This document shows positions 11,495 through 20,626 of a stretch of 25,408 nucleotides of DNA, piece by piece; within the stretch, counting starts at the first letter, position 1, and each line of letters starts with the position of its first letter. Under the pieces are notes generated by a model, which saw only the letters and a list, made by a program, of their open reading frames with translations, was not told where the DNA came from and searched no databases. The stretch is from Hypsibius dujardini (taxonomy: Eukaryota > Tardigrada > Eutardigrada > Parachela > Hypsibiidae). Where the stretch lies: NCBI GenBank assembly GCA_001579985.1, contig LRSR01013844.1:1-25408 (forward strand), read 5' to 3'. A program made the position numbers and the translations under genes.

Positions 11495-12829
11495 ATATTA
11501 GCGAGGCAAAAATCATCAACAAGACACACCAGCGATACGCAAGACATCCATGAATTCATAAGACCAACATGTACCTCAAGTAATCTCACCACAATGAACT
11601 CGAGTGAAATGTCACATTTCCATGATTATTCGGAGAGAGATGATCGACAGCTTGTTGTCCCAATTTTGACCGCTAGTCATTCAGTCACTCGCCCCAAGTT
11701 TACGTCCTAAACGCGCAGCAAAATCTCCACGAAGACTACACATGACAACCTCAATGAGTCCTCAATTGTGGATGGATTCAGCTTATTTGACGCACAAAGC
11801 TAAAATTCGAGTATCGATTTGAATTTTTTCTAACTAGAGATTATTATCCCCCAGCTTCCCTTTATTTCTCGTAGTAAGGAAAAGTATTAAATAGTCAAAA
11901 TCGAAATCTCCAGAGGCTACGCTTAATCAAGCAATCAAGTACCCATTCACTCTTTTCGGTCCCAAGAAATTCACATAATTCTGGAAGTAGGGCTAACTAC
12001 ACCGTGGCTGGTACTTATATTACACCAAAAAGGTCAGTCAACACTACCTTCTAATTCACAACCAAATGCACCAATACTAAATGTCCCGCGCACGCCGAGC
12101 AGAGGAGCTGTCATTTCGTAAAAAAATCTCATAAAGTATTTCCCTGGTAGACTTCTCACCTGAATTTCGCAAGTATAATTTTCAGGGTTGTCAAGAGGTA
12201 ATATTCCACTTTCGTCCAAATGAAATCGGCAACCGCTTTTATAAACACAAAAAGAAAACTGAAAAGAGTCCGAGTGATAATGAGGGAAAATCGTAAAAAG
12301 TGCAGCCCAACGGCCAGAAACTGCGTAGTGCGTACACGTGCGTACTGTCTTGCCTGCCGCAGTTTGTGTTCGCGTTTTTCTTCAACTTGCGGTTGTTGGG
12401 GGCCTACATATTGCCAAGGGGGCCAGATTGGGGCAAAAAGGTGTGGCTTTATTTTGCAGGCACGGTTGTCACGGTGGCGGTTGCAATTGTAACCTACTGC
12501 TGAATACAAGTGCAGTGGCGCATTCACACATGAAGAGAATGCTTGGCGGACCGAGTCAGGTTATTTAACACGACCCTTGCATTCTGCAATACGTTGGGCG
12601 AGTCAACTGGCTTGGCTCGATCAGCCAATCGTTATGTTCGTTTGCGTAGGTGGTAGAAGTACCAGTAACCGGTAACTCACGCGTGGTACAATAGAATTTG
12701 GATTCGTGTCGCTTTGTATTTTTGTTTTTGTTTTTTCGATTCCGGAAGTTTGAGTTATTTTAATCATCATTTTCATTATTATCAAAAATCATTTTTTGAG
12801 TCGTTTCTGCTTCTATTTTTTGTCACGCG
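11495..12829. other. Upstream flank of the DAXX-like gene with one weak membrane-protein-like ORF
   Basis: Mostly AT-rich and apparently non-coding. The exception is 12306-12506 (+), where a frame with G/C-biased third positions encodes two hydrophobic stretches and ends in a stop. It has no in-frame ATG, so it would have to be a terminal exon or a relic. 12560-12829 should hold the promoter and 5'UTR of the DAXX-like gene, but no TATA box is evident. Confidence 0.4.
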
Positions 12830-15800
12830 ATGGCATCACAGAAAGCGCAACCAGATCCTGTGAAGTGAGTTGAGTTTGAAAATTTATTTCTCCTTGTCAT
12901 CACGAAATGGGTTGATGGATTGGTTGATGAGAGTGTGCTGTTTTTCAAAACAGCAGGCATGCTGCTCAGCGGATTCGGCTGCCGGTCCGAACGGACGTTG
13001 ACGTGATAACCATTGAAGACGACGATGAAGCGGAGGATGTGGCATACGCCATTAGTAAGACTACTTCTTCCTCCCTTACACCATCACTCACATTTTCTTC
13101 CATATTTGTTGCTGTTGTTGTTATAAATATGTGCTAGTTTAATTTGACATTAGGCCCGTCGCTCCGTGGAACGATTGATTAATTGAATCGGTTTACTGAT
13201 ATACTCCATAGTGGATTTGTTGTTGTTTTGGCGTAGATAGATAGACCGGTCAATAATTTCGATTGATTGATTGATTGATTTGTTAGTGCCGATTCTTGAT
13301 TAGTTTGGTTGGTAGTGCTGATTCACGGCTCGATTGATTGATTGAATCGGTTTAGTGATATACTCCATCGTGGATTTGTTGTTGTTTTGGCGTAGATAGA
13401 CCGGTCAATAATGTCAATTAATTGATTAAATTGGTTGTTAGTGCCGATTCTTGATTAATTTGATTGTTAGTGCTGATTCACAGCTTGATTGGGATGATAC
13501 AGATGCGGTATTTTTTTATTGATCAATTGGTCATTCGCTATTCATGCGTTAGTTTCTGTTTATTCATGTTAAAGTTGTTTGATTGACTTATTGCTGATCT
13601 ATTCACGGCACGACGTTTTTGCCTCAATCAGTACCTCAAGTTTCATCTGCAATTTGTTGTTATCACAGGGGAGAGCCTCAAGGATGCCGCCAAGAAATCA
13701 GATCATAGTGGTGCTTCGACTAGCAAAGTGGATCTAGCTGACGATTCTGCGGCTGACTTTCTGCATGTCCAGACGCAGCTTGTCAGCGATTCAGGTATGA
13801 TGCATGCTCTCTTTCCATGTCGCTTTGTCCCTTACCGTAGTCTCTGCCTGTTGATGCACACTTTGCAGTATACACAGTAGACGCGGAATGTTTTTTGTAG
13901 CACAGTACTCGTTTTTCTGTCCGTTGGATTATTCATCTAGTGTCCTTTTTTTATCTACAGAGATTGCTGATTTGGAAGAGCAAGCGAGTCTAGATCCACA
14001 AACCGAGCCGGTTTCTTCTGGCTCCGGCGAAACTCCGCACGTCGAGCCGACTGGTGCTGTTGAAGTCGACGACCCGACTGGTGCTGCTGAAGTCGACGAG
14101 CCGACTGATGCTGCCGAAGCCGACGAGCCGACTGATGCTGCCGAAGCCGACGACCCGACTGGTGCTGCCGAAGCTGACGAGCCGATTGATGCTGCCGAAG
14201 CCGACGACGATGATGACGAAGAGGATGAACCTCAGACGGAGGACGGCATTCCTTTGTCGGCTATCGCGCAGCTGTCGGACACGGACAAGGCACGGCTGGA
14301 GGTGCTGAGGAATGCCAACGGCAAGCTCAACGAAAAGATCAAAAAGCTGAAGGAGTATTTGATTGAAACTGAAGAGGAAAGCGTGGAGTTGGATCAGAAA
14401 CTGGCCAAGTATTCCATGGACAGCGAGAAAGTTCTGGTGCGGTGTTTATAGGATATTTTTTTTGCAATGTTATCATTACGTCAGTGTTTCCAGTCAAACA
14501 TTGGAATCGGTAACCTTAATTCGCAATTTATTTCAACAGTTTTACTTCCGCTTGCAGGACGCGATTTGCAAACTTTGCAATCTGGGCAATGACGAAGATT
14601 ATGCTGAATCCGAATTTGTTGTCCAGCCATTCAAGTGAGTGAGTAGAGAAAATAGTTTTAATTTATAACTCAGGTGGGATTTATCGATACTGTATTTTCG
14701 CGTTAGACAGGGACAATCGTAGTGGAGTGGAACGTGTGCACAGCTGTGTGCACCGTACACACAGCACAAACGCCACGTGACCGATTAAACGTTCCACAGC
14801 TCGTACTGGAGTGGAACGTGGGCACGGCTGTGTGCACCGTACACACAGCACAAGCGCCATGTGGCCGGTTAAACGTTCTACAGCTCGTACGCTGTCCCTG
14901 TCTAACGCGAAAATACAGTACTGTACAGTGCTACTGTGCTACAGTAAGCGACAGAAAAAAGTTAAATGGAGGGTCTGAGCGATGGACAATAGAGTGGGAC
15001 AGGGGATTGATGTTGAACGCAATCAACTAATCAACCAATCAACCAGTGAATCTAAAACGATTTAAATTGACCACAAAACAAGCGGTGCAGATTTGCTGGT
15101 TGATTTACTGAGTGTGTTTATCTAACCCTTTGCCCCCGCCCCTTTTTCCCATCGCTCGGACCCTCCATTCAACTTTTTCCTGTCACTTATTGTAATTGCC
15201 GCAGGACTACAAGAATTTACATTTACATATGGTAAAGGGTTTTAAAATATTTATTGCATTTTTACTCTCCCAATCCTTGATTCGGTCGAGCATCCGAATC
15301 TGTAACAGGAAAATGTCTTCGTATCTAGCAAAAATATCCTGTTCAATCACGACACAAAGAACTTATTCAGTTTACTAGCATCGTACCCATGATGCTGTGA
15401 TGCAGTCTTTTGCTTCAGTGGTCTTTGTTGTGATAGTTTCTGTATCTTCCCGTTTCGTTTCAGATTCCGTGGGAGCGGTCACAAGTTTTTGGACCGCGTC
15501 CTTACCTCACTTGTGGGCGAGTGCATCAAAGGCGAGGATGCTGCCAGCAGCGCCACCAAGCCAGCTTCAGCGCTATCCAAATCCCGGAGACCTCCCCGAA
15601 ATTTCAAGGATCTCACTCCGAAGAAGGTCTCAGCCATTATTGCAGCGCTCGCCAAGAAGGAGCAGAACGGCGCGGTGGACGCTGTCCTGCGCCACCATAA
15701 GACTAACCGTATCATTGACGGGAAGGGGGTGTTCGAGGCGCTCCAGACAGCCATCAGTCGTTGGCGCGCCATCGTCTTCAACCGCCAGGTCGTGCCCAAG

Positions 15801-16483
15801 TACACGGATAATGGTGAGCGGAATCCGGCCTTGCCCAACGATCCGGAACTGACAGCGAGGTTCAAGCAGTTTGGGGGCAAACTGCTGGACGAAAAGGTGC
15901 GGGACTTTGCGGGGCAGTTCGAGCAGGAGAAACGGGACGCGGGAGAACAGGTGGAAAGGGATGCTCATGACAACGATGTGGTCGAGCCGTCCTATTCAGA
16001 TGACGAGTATGTGGACGAAGAAGAAGGTGACGACGATGCAGAGGAAGGAGTTGGGGAAGACGTTGCTAGCTCCAGCAGGCAGGCATCTGTAAACCTTGGT
16101 CCCGAGGACTCCCTTGGTCCCGGGGACTCTCTTGGTCCCGGGGACTCCTTTGGTCCCGGGGACTCCTTTGGTCCCGGGGACTCCTTTGGTCCCGGGGACT
16201 CCCTTGGTCCCGGGGACCCGGCCGGTGGTGATGTTTCGGTGAAGGGTGCAGGTAAATTGTACTTTTCAGCTTTATTTGGGTTTCACAGACGGGACAAAGA
16301 CTCAAGAGTACGAGGTATTCCTTTAAACTTAAACTGTATTTTGCAGCTTCGTCAACGACAGTGGCCGATCTTGCAGATCATCAGGCCAAAGTCAGCATCG
16401 ATGAGAACAATGGAATGGACATCGACAACAGCAGCGACTCGGAGTTCAACGCGGATGACTTGATAGATCATATGATGTTGTAG
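12830..16483 (+). CDS. DAXX-like H3.3 histone chaperone / SUMO-binding corepressor (578 aa, seven exons)
   Basis: DAXX deposits histone H3.3-H4, usually with ATRX, and represses transcription in the nucleus through SUMO contacts. Exons: 12830-12864, 12957-13054, 13669-13794, 13961-14436, 14558-14634, 15464-16251, 16347-16483; phases agree throughout and TAG ends the last. Residues 27-36 (DVITIEDDDE) match the N-terminal SUMO-interacting motif of human DAXX. Residues 194-245 form a charged helix. Residues 246-290 (DAICKLCNLG, then FKFRGSGHKFLDRVL) match human LCELKD and IPYRGTRY. Residues about 385-427 (NPALPNDPELTARFK) match DPALSDPVLARR, the end of the histone-binding helices. An acidic tract (about 445-476), seven GPGDS repeats (482-523) and a short acidic tail follow. 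The N-terminal four-helix bundle of vertebrate DAXX is not evident. The start ATG has a good context (cgcgATGG). Identification rests on remembered family sequence. Confidence 0.85.
13183..13490 (+). repeat. 159-bp tandem duplication inside DAXX-like intron 2
   Basis: The block from TTGAATCGGTTTA at 13183 recurs at 13342 with a few substitutions and small indels. It includes GTGGATTTGTTGTTGTTTTG and GCCGATTCTTGATTA. GATT-type short repeats inside each copy may have promoted the duplication. Confidence 0.9.
14055..14219 (+). repeat. 27-bp coding repeat (EADEPTDAA-type nonapeptide)
   Basis: Five to six in-frame copies of a 27-bp unit in exon 4 of the DAXX-like gene encode residues about 119-173. 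Units alternate between E-A-D-E-P-T-D-A-A and E-A-D-D-P-T-G-A-A. The run merges into a poly-Asp/Glu stretch. Confidence 0.95.
14690..14918. mobile_element. MITE copy 1 with TA target duplication and 26-bp terminal inverted repeats
   Basis: It lies in intron 5 of the DAXX-like gene. The ends are perfect inverted repeats starting CTGTATTTTCGCGTTAGACA and continuing GGGACA, flanked on both sides by TA (14688-14689 and 14919-14920), as expected for Tc1/mariner-type transposition. The interior is an 84-bp unit present twice in tandem (14723-14806 and from 14807). There is no coding capacity. A second copy lies at 20062-20206 in opposite orientation with one internal unit. Confidence 0.88.
14942..15192. 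mobile_element. Second, unrelated MITE with about 44-bp terminal inverted repeats and TA flanks
   Basis: The left end is CAGTAAGCGACAGAAAAAAG, continuing TTAAATGGAGGGTCTGAGCGATGG. The right end is its inverted counterpart (CCATCGCTCGGACCCTCCAT to CTGTCACTTATTG) with few mismatches. TA flanks both ends (14940-14941 and 15193-15194). The CAGT terminus and TA duplication fit a non-autonomous Tc1/mariner element. It sits only 22 bp from MITE copy 1 in the same intron. Confidence 0.85.
16095..16220 (+). repeat. 18-bp coding repeat (GPGDS-L/F hexapeptide)
   Basis: Seven in-frame copies of CTTGGTCCCGGGGACTCC-type units encode residues 482-523 of the DAXX-like protein. Leu/Phe alternates at the first position and the first unit has Glu in place of the second Gly. 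Confidence 0.95.
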
Positions 16484-17108
16484 GTTTTCGTGTGCATATT
16501 ACGTGGCCTTACGAATCATTCTTCTGTCTGAAATTCCTTCTTCCCTCTGAAAGGAAAGTTCCTACTTTGAGTGCAATACTTCCATTAATTTACTTCTCAA
16601 ATTTTTCTCATTTTTTGTCGGTATTAGTACGCGAAAGCAGTTCAGACAATGCAGTTGCAATCTCTTCTTTTCGAATTTTTCTGTCTTATCTCCAGAGATC
16701 AATGTACAGTATGTAAGTCGCGATCAGTCGGTGTTAATTAGTCCATAAACAGATCTTTTCTGGGGAATTTTTCAATTTCAAATGGACGAAAAATGACCTC
16801 ATACGTGGTTGTGCCGGTGATCAGCATCTGAATGGGTCCATTCACTGGGCCATCTGTCTGTTACCCTGAACCCAGAAAGACCAGACCTTTGGAAAATGGT
16901 CTTTCTAGGCGAACCAACAGAGAGACAGCGGGAGGATCGACCAGGAGACAGACTGAGAACCACTGAATGACCAGTGACATATCGTTGTGCAGTTGTCATT
17001 CAGTGAACAAGGGAATTCTGGATATTGGCAAGTGCAGCTTATTCAAGCGTAGGCACAAGAAAGGAATGACTAGAATGGACAATTATTAGCGATCACCAAA
17101 ACGTGCCT
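16484..17108. other. Convergent intergenic region with hairpins
   Basis: It lies between the convergent 3' ends of the DAXX-like and cathepsin-like genes. No clear AATAAA was found for either. Perfect inverted pairs occur at 16874-16883/16897-16906 (AGAAAGACCA) and 16961-16971/16995-17005 (CACTGAATGAC). Confidence 0.5.
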
Positions 17109-18904
17109 CTAGCAAGAAAAGAAAGGGTATGTTGCCACGTTTGCAATGCCACACTGATTGTCCTTATTCCGTGCCATCCAAATGTAACCGGAAATCCCCC
17201 ATGAGGTTCCCCAATTCATCTTGACAATCCAATAATCACCGCCTGTTGCGTCTGTGCCATAGCCGACGATGAGGGCCGCATAATCGGCATTGGTGGACGA
17301 ACACTTGGGCTCGTCATAAACTCCGCCGGTGTAAAACTGGAAGGAGTCTTGCGATGCATCAAACTCAATGCTGACCGGTCCAGTCGTGGCGATGTAAGTT
17401 TGAAGAACTTTCTCGTCCTTGGCCGGAGACACGTAGTCGAATCCACTGACTCGCGCAGCACGCTTTGCCTGCCAGGACATTAAAAATACAGATAAAAAAC
17501 GCTTGGACCTTTTCTTTCAAAATAATAAATATATTGGACGGTCGTACCGGATTATACTGGCAAGTGTCGGCGCTCTGACTGGTGTGATCAGGATAGTCGG
17601 CAAGCGTTTCTATTCCCGTATCCCGGATATATCCATATATCTGATCGTATGTCCAAATTACCGGACCACAACCGGTATTTCCTGCAAAATAAGTGAACGG
17701 TAATTTTTTTGCAGACCAATCACCAGATGTACTAGTACTCGTACTGTCCTTGCAAAGTGTGCAGCCATTGCAAATAACACAACAAGTATACAATATTTTT
17801 TAACGCTAAAATATTAAAATATTTAATATGCTTAATAGATTTGATAATCTAAAATATTTTTTGTGAAAAACAATACTACAGTACAGTAAGACAGTTATCC
17901 TTACCTCCCTGAACGCAGTCGTTGAGATTTTGCTCACTCAGCGCGTTGAGCTGTCCAGTTTTCCGGAACCATTGCCCTTCTAGCGCGCCTGGAGAAGAAC
18001 AAGGAACACCAAATTAGAAGCATCTGTAAAGTGCCCGACAGGCAGGCAGGCAGACAGGCAGGCAGACAAGCAAGCAGGTAGTCAGGCAGACAGACTTACA
18101 GACAGGCGGACAGACAGACAGACAGACAGGACAGACAGACAGACAGACAGACAGACAGAGAATCCAGCAAGCAATATAATACCAGTAATGCCGTAAAATC
18201 TCGGATCAAGGCAGCTGCTATTGCTTCTAACTGGCGTGACGTAACCCTCCGTTCGCCAATCGACCGAGGCTGGGAGTTCCACGTTTGTATTGAGACCAGT
18301 CATACATGCGCGATCTGCAGTGGTTGTCTTGTTATGATGGTGATGATGGTGATGATGATGGTGGTGATGGGGAGGGTGTGGGTGACGGCCATGGTGGTGG
18401 TGACGGTGCTTGGACCTCCCACCGGATACCATTAATTCAGCGAACTCCTCCGCGGTCTGAAATAATTTTCATCCTTCCGTTAGTTGACTTATCCACACAT
18501 ATTGAGGACCGTATCAGCACAGCTTTTAATAGTGACGAACGACTAAAAAATGTACAGATGCATGTAGTTAATTTCATTCCGAACTTGCTCCTACCAAGTC
18601 GGCGAACTGATTCACTCCGAGTGTGAAGGTCGCTTCGCCCAAACTGTGAGCCAGATTGTGGTGTTGAATTTTCTTGAGGTTGCTCTCGAAGATCAGGCGT
18701 CGGTCGAACTCTTCCTTGTCGGTGTACGTTTTTCCTGTTTAAGATACTGTTGAACATGCGTCACAGCAGTGGGCCAACAAGGTTCGTACCATGTTTTGCC
18801 TTCCAAGCAGTCCAATCCTCATCCAGTTCAGTGTTAGGAGAAAAACGGGTTCGAGCGGCCACCAACCCGACGAGAACCGCAATCGTAATGATGGCTAACT
18901 TCAT
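17109..18904 (-). CDS. Secreted cathepsin L-like pseudoprotease (peptidase C1A fold, catalytic residues lost), 368 aa
   Basis: Six exons: 18904-18790, 18734-18595, 18456-18183, 17988-17905, 17681-17548, 17468-17109, phases agreeing, TAG end. Residues 1-17 are a signal peptide (MKLAIITIAVLVGLVAA). The I29 prodomain has a perfect ERFNIN pattern (E46, R50, F54, N57, I61, N65) and GVNQFAD at 78-84. A His-rich insert lies at 102-126. The mature domain starts near LPASVDWR (146). Six cysteines (167, 201, 209, 245, 305, 355) align with the three cathepsin L disulfides. The active site is gone: Cys25 is Pro170, His159 is Tyr312, Asn175 is Met333 and Gln19 is Asn164. Frame, splice sites and fold residues are intact, so this looks like a maintained non-enzymatic protein rather than a dead gene. 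Possible roles are protease or inhibitor binding, or structure; that part is inference. Confidence 0.92.
18037..18160. repeat. (GACA)n/(GGCA)n array in cathepsin-like intron 3
   Basis: It fills most of the 194-bp intron between 18182 and 17989. On the gene's sense strand it reads TGTC/TGCC and begins about 22 nt after the donor site. Confidence 0.95.
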
Positions 18905-20061
18905 GATTCGATTTTGAGGCAAAAAAATGGTTAATGAAAACCCGAAATCCACTGCAGCAGAGCACGCGTTTGTGTGCTATTTACCCGAGCAAGGTTGTCT
19001 ACAAATGCTGACAGGTGGGCCAGCTGCCAGTGGGACGATGTGAGATAACATTCACGGGTACACATGACAGTCAGACTTGACCGGCACCTTATCGACGGGC
19101 CTCACGTCCTCACGCGGAGTTCCATAGAGTCATCTTTCCTGCTCACGCGAACCAATCTTATCTCTTCATTCCCAGGCATTAGTGGATTAATTAACGGTCG
19201 ATCATAAGAAGCCATGGAAATAGAAATTGCGTGTCATACGGAACAGACTCTGGTAGATCTGTGTTTGAGGTTAAGAACCTCCCAGATTGAGAAGCAGACC
19301 GTCCCGAAAGTGGATGACGATAGGTATGGCGGATGGTCAGACATGTTACTGCGTCTTGGCGTTCAGTCTATGGGTCTATACTTGAACGATCATAGCCGTT
19401 CAAGGAAGAAGTGTAATGATCATCGGGTCAAATTACCCATGCGGGACTGCACAGTCGTCTAGATCGGCAGTACGTCCTCCTCAGTGGCATTGTCTTGTGC
19501 GCATGAAGTACTGGTGATCTCACAAAAATGAAAGGTAAGGTGAATTGCATTTTTAAAATTTAAAATAAGAGACATGGATGCTTTGCGCTTGCGCTTTGGA
19601 ATTGTTCGTTTGAGCTTCGTACTAGCTACTTCGTATTGTGCTAGTAGTAGTACACACATGGCCACAATTTTGGGTGGCAGACTTTAAGCCAAAAAGGGTG
19701 GTCCGAGTTCCAGCCGAATTGAGTCACCGCGCGCACTCGCTCTTGACCACAGCTGACCAAACAGCCTTTATTCTATTGATCGATTGATCGATTGATCGAT
19801 TGATTGAATTTGTTTATTTTGGCGGAATTTAGAGCAAATTGCTGAATCTGATTTTTTCTGCTGGGCCGGGCATTAAATCGAAAATTCAGGAGAAAGCAGT
19901 GGCAAGCTCTAGCCAAGAGTGGCTCAAACCCAGACCACCCTGATGGCTCGAACTCTGCCACTCAAAATTGTAGTCACGTGTGCAGTAGAAATCATACACG
20001 AATCGGAAAGTCGGCTACGAAAGCACACACCATCAACATGGTCCTCGGTAAAGATTAATTA
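18905..20061. other. Intergenic region 5' of the cathepsin-like gene
   Basis: The cathepsin-like promoter should lie just above 18904. A TAAATAG sequence on the minus strand near 18980-18986 is a possible TATA-like element. A GATTGATC-type short repeat spans about 19776-19808. An ATG frame at 19214-19462 (82 codons, ccATGG context) has no recognisable content and is not called. Confidence 0.45.
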
Positions 20062-20206
20062 CTGCATTTTCGCGTTAGACAGGGACAGCGTACGAGCTGT
20101 GGAACGTTTAATCGGCCACGCGGCGCTTGTGCTGTGTGTACGGTGCACACAGCCGTGCACACGTTTCACTCCACTACGACTGTCCCTGTCTATCGCGAAA
20201 ATACAG
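20062..20206. mobile_element. MITE copy 2, single internal unit, TA flanks
   Basis: Same family as 14690-14918 but inverted. The left end is CTGCATTTTCGCGTTAGACA plus GGGACA; the right end is the reverse complement with two differences. TA occurs at 20060-20061 and 20207-20208. The interior matches one 84-bp unit of copy 1 (for example GTACGAGCTGTGGAACGTTT). Confidence 0.88.
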
Positions 20207-20626
20207 TACCGGACTGATTGAAAAAAAGAAGTTTTAACTTCTTCGTTTAATGTCAGCCAGTTCAAGACATAGAAAAGCTAGAAATTACTTGGAAATGCAG
20301 TGCGTATGCTGTTCGAACTACAGGGTTCTAAGAATTAAACCAAAGGCGGAACTTCATTGAGTCGTGCGAAGCCTGATTAAACGAATTCGACATTGTGAAA
20401 CGAATACACGGACTATGCTCGTCTGTTAAAAATAATTTTAATGCTCGAAATTCGAAAGATTCTGTATATCACTACTCTTATTTTACTTCTCGTATTTCGA
20501 TATTATTTGGAGATTGCCTGGTTGTTTCTCCTCCAGCTTCTAGAGCAGTAATTGATACTTTATAGTGATCACGCTAGACTCAGGCTACACCTCAGGCTCT
20601 GTACCTTACTTGACTCACCCAAAAGG
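20207..20626. other. Upstream flank of the cysteine-rich gene
   Basis: AT-rich single-copy DNA up to about 20549, where the segment duplicated at 23863 begins. No other feature recognised. Confidence 0.5.
20559..20565 (+). promoter_or_regulatory. TATA-like element TTTATAG of the cysteine-rich gene
   Basis: It lies 62 bp before the ATG and is conserved in the duplicate at 23874-23880, together with the following CTAGACTCAGGCTAC block. Position and conservation suggest a core promoter; this is not proven. Confidence 0.35.

Noticed and set aside
12034-12219. Possible minus-strand exon ending in N-Y-T-C-E-I-Q before a GTGAG donor
   Set aside because: It resembles an Ig-type ending only superficially; no neighbouring exon continues it and the same DNA is ambiguous on both strands.
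15479-15968. Minus-strand frames of 112-133 codons over the DAXX-like exon 6
   Set aside because: Antisense shadow of the + strand exon, which has family similarity and correct splice phases.
19214-19462. 82-codon ATG frame with a ccATGG start context
   Set aside because: No homology, leader or coding bias I can see.
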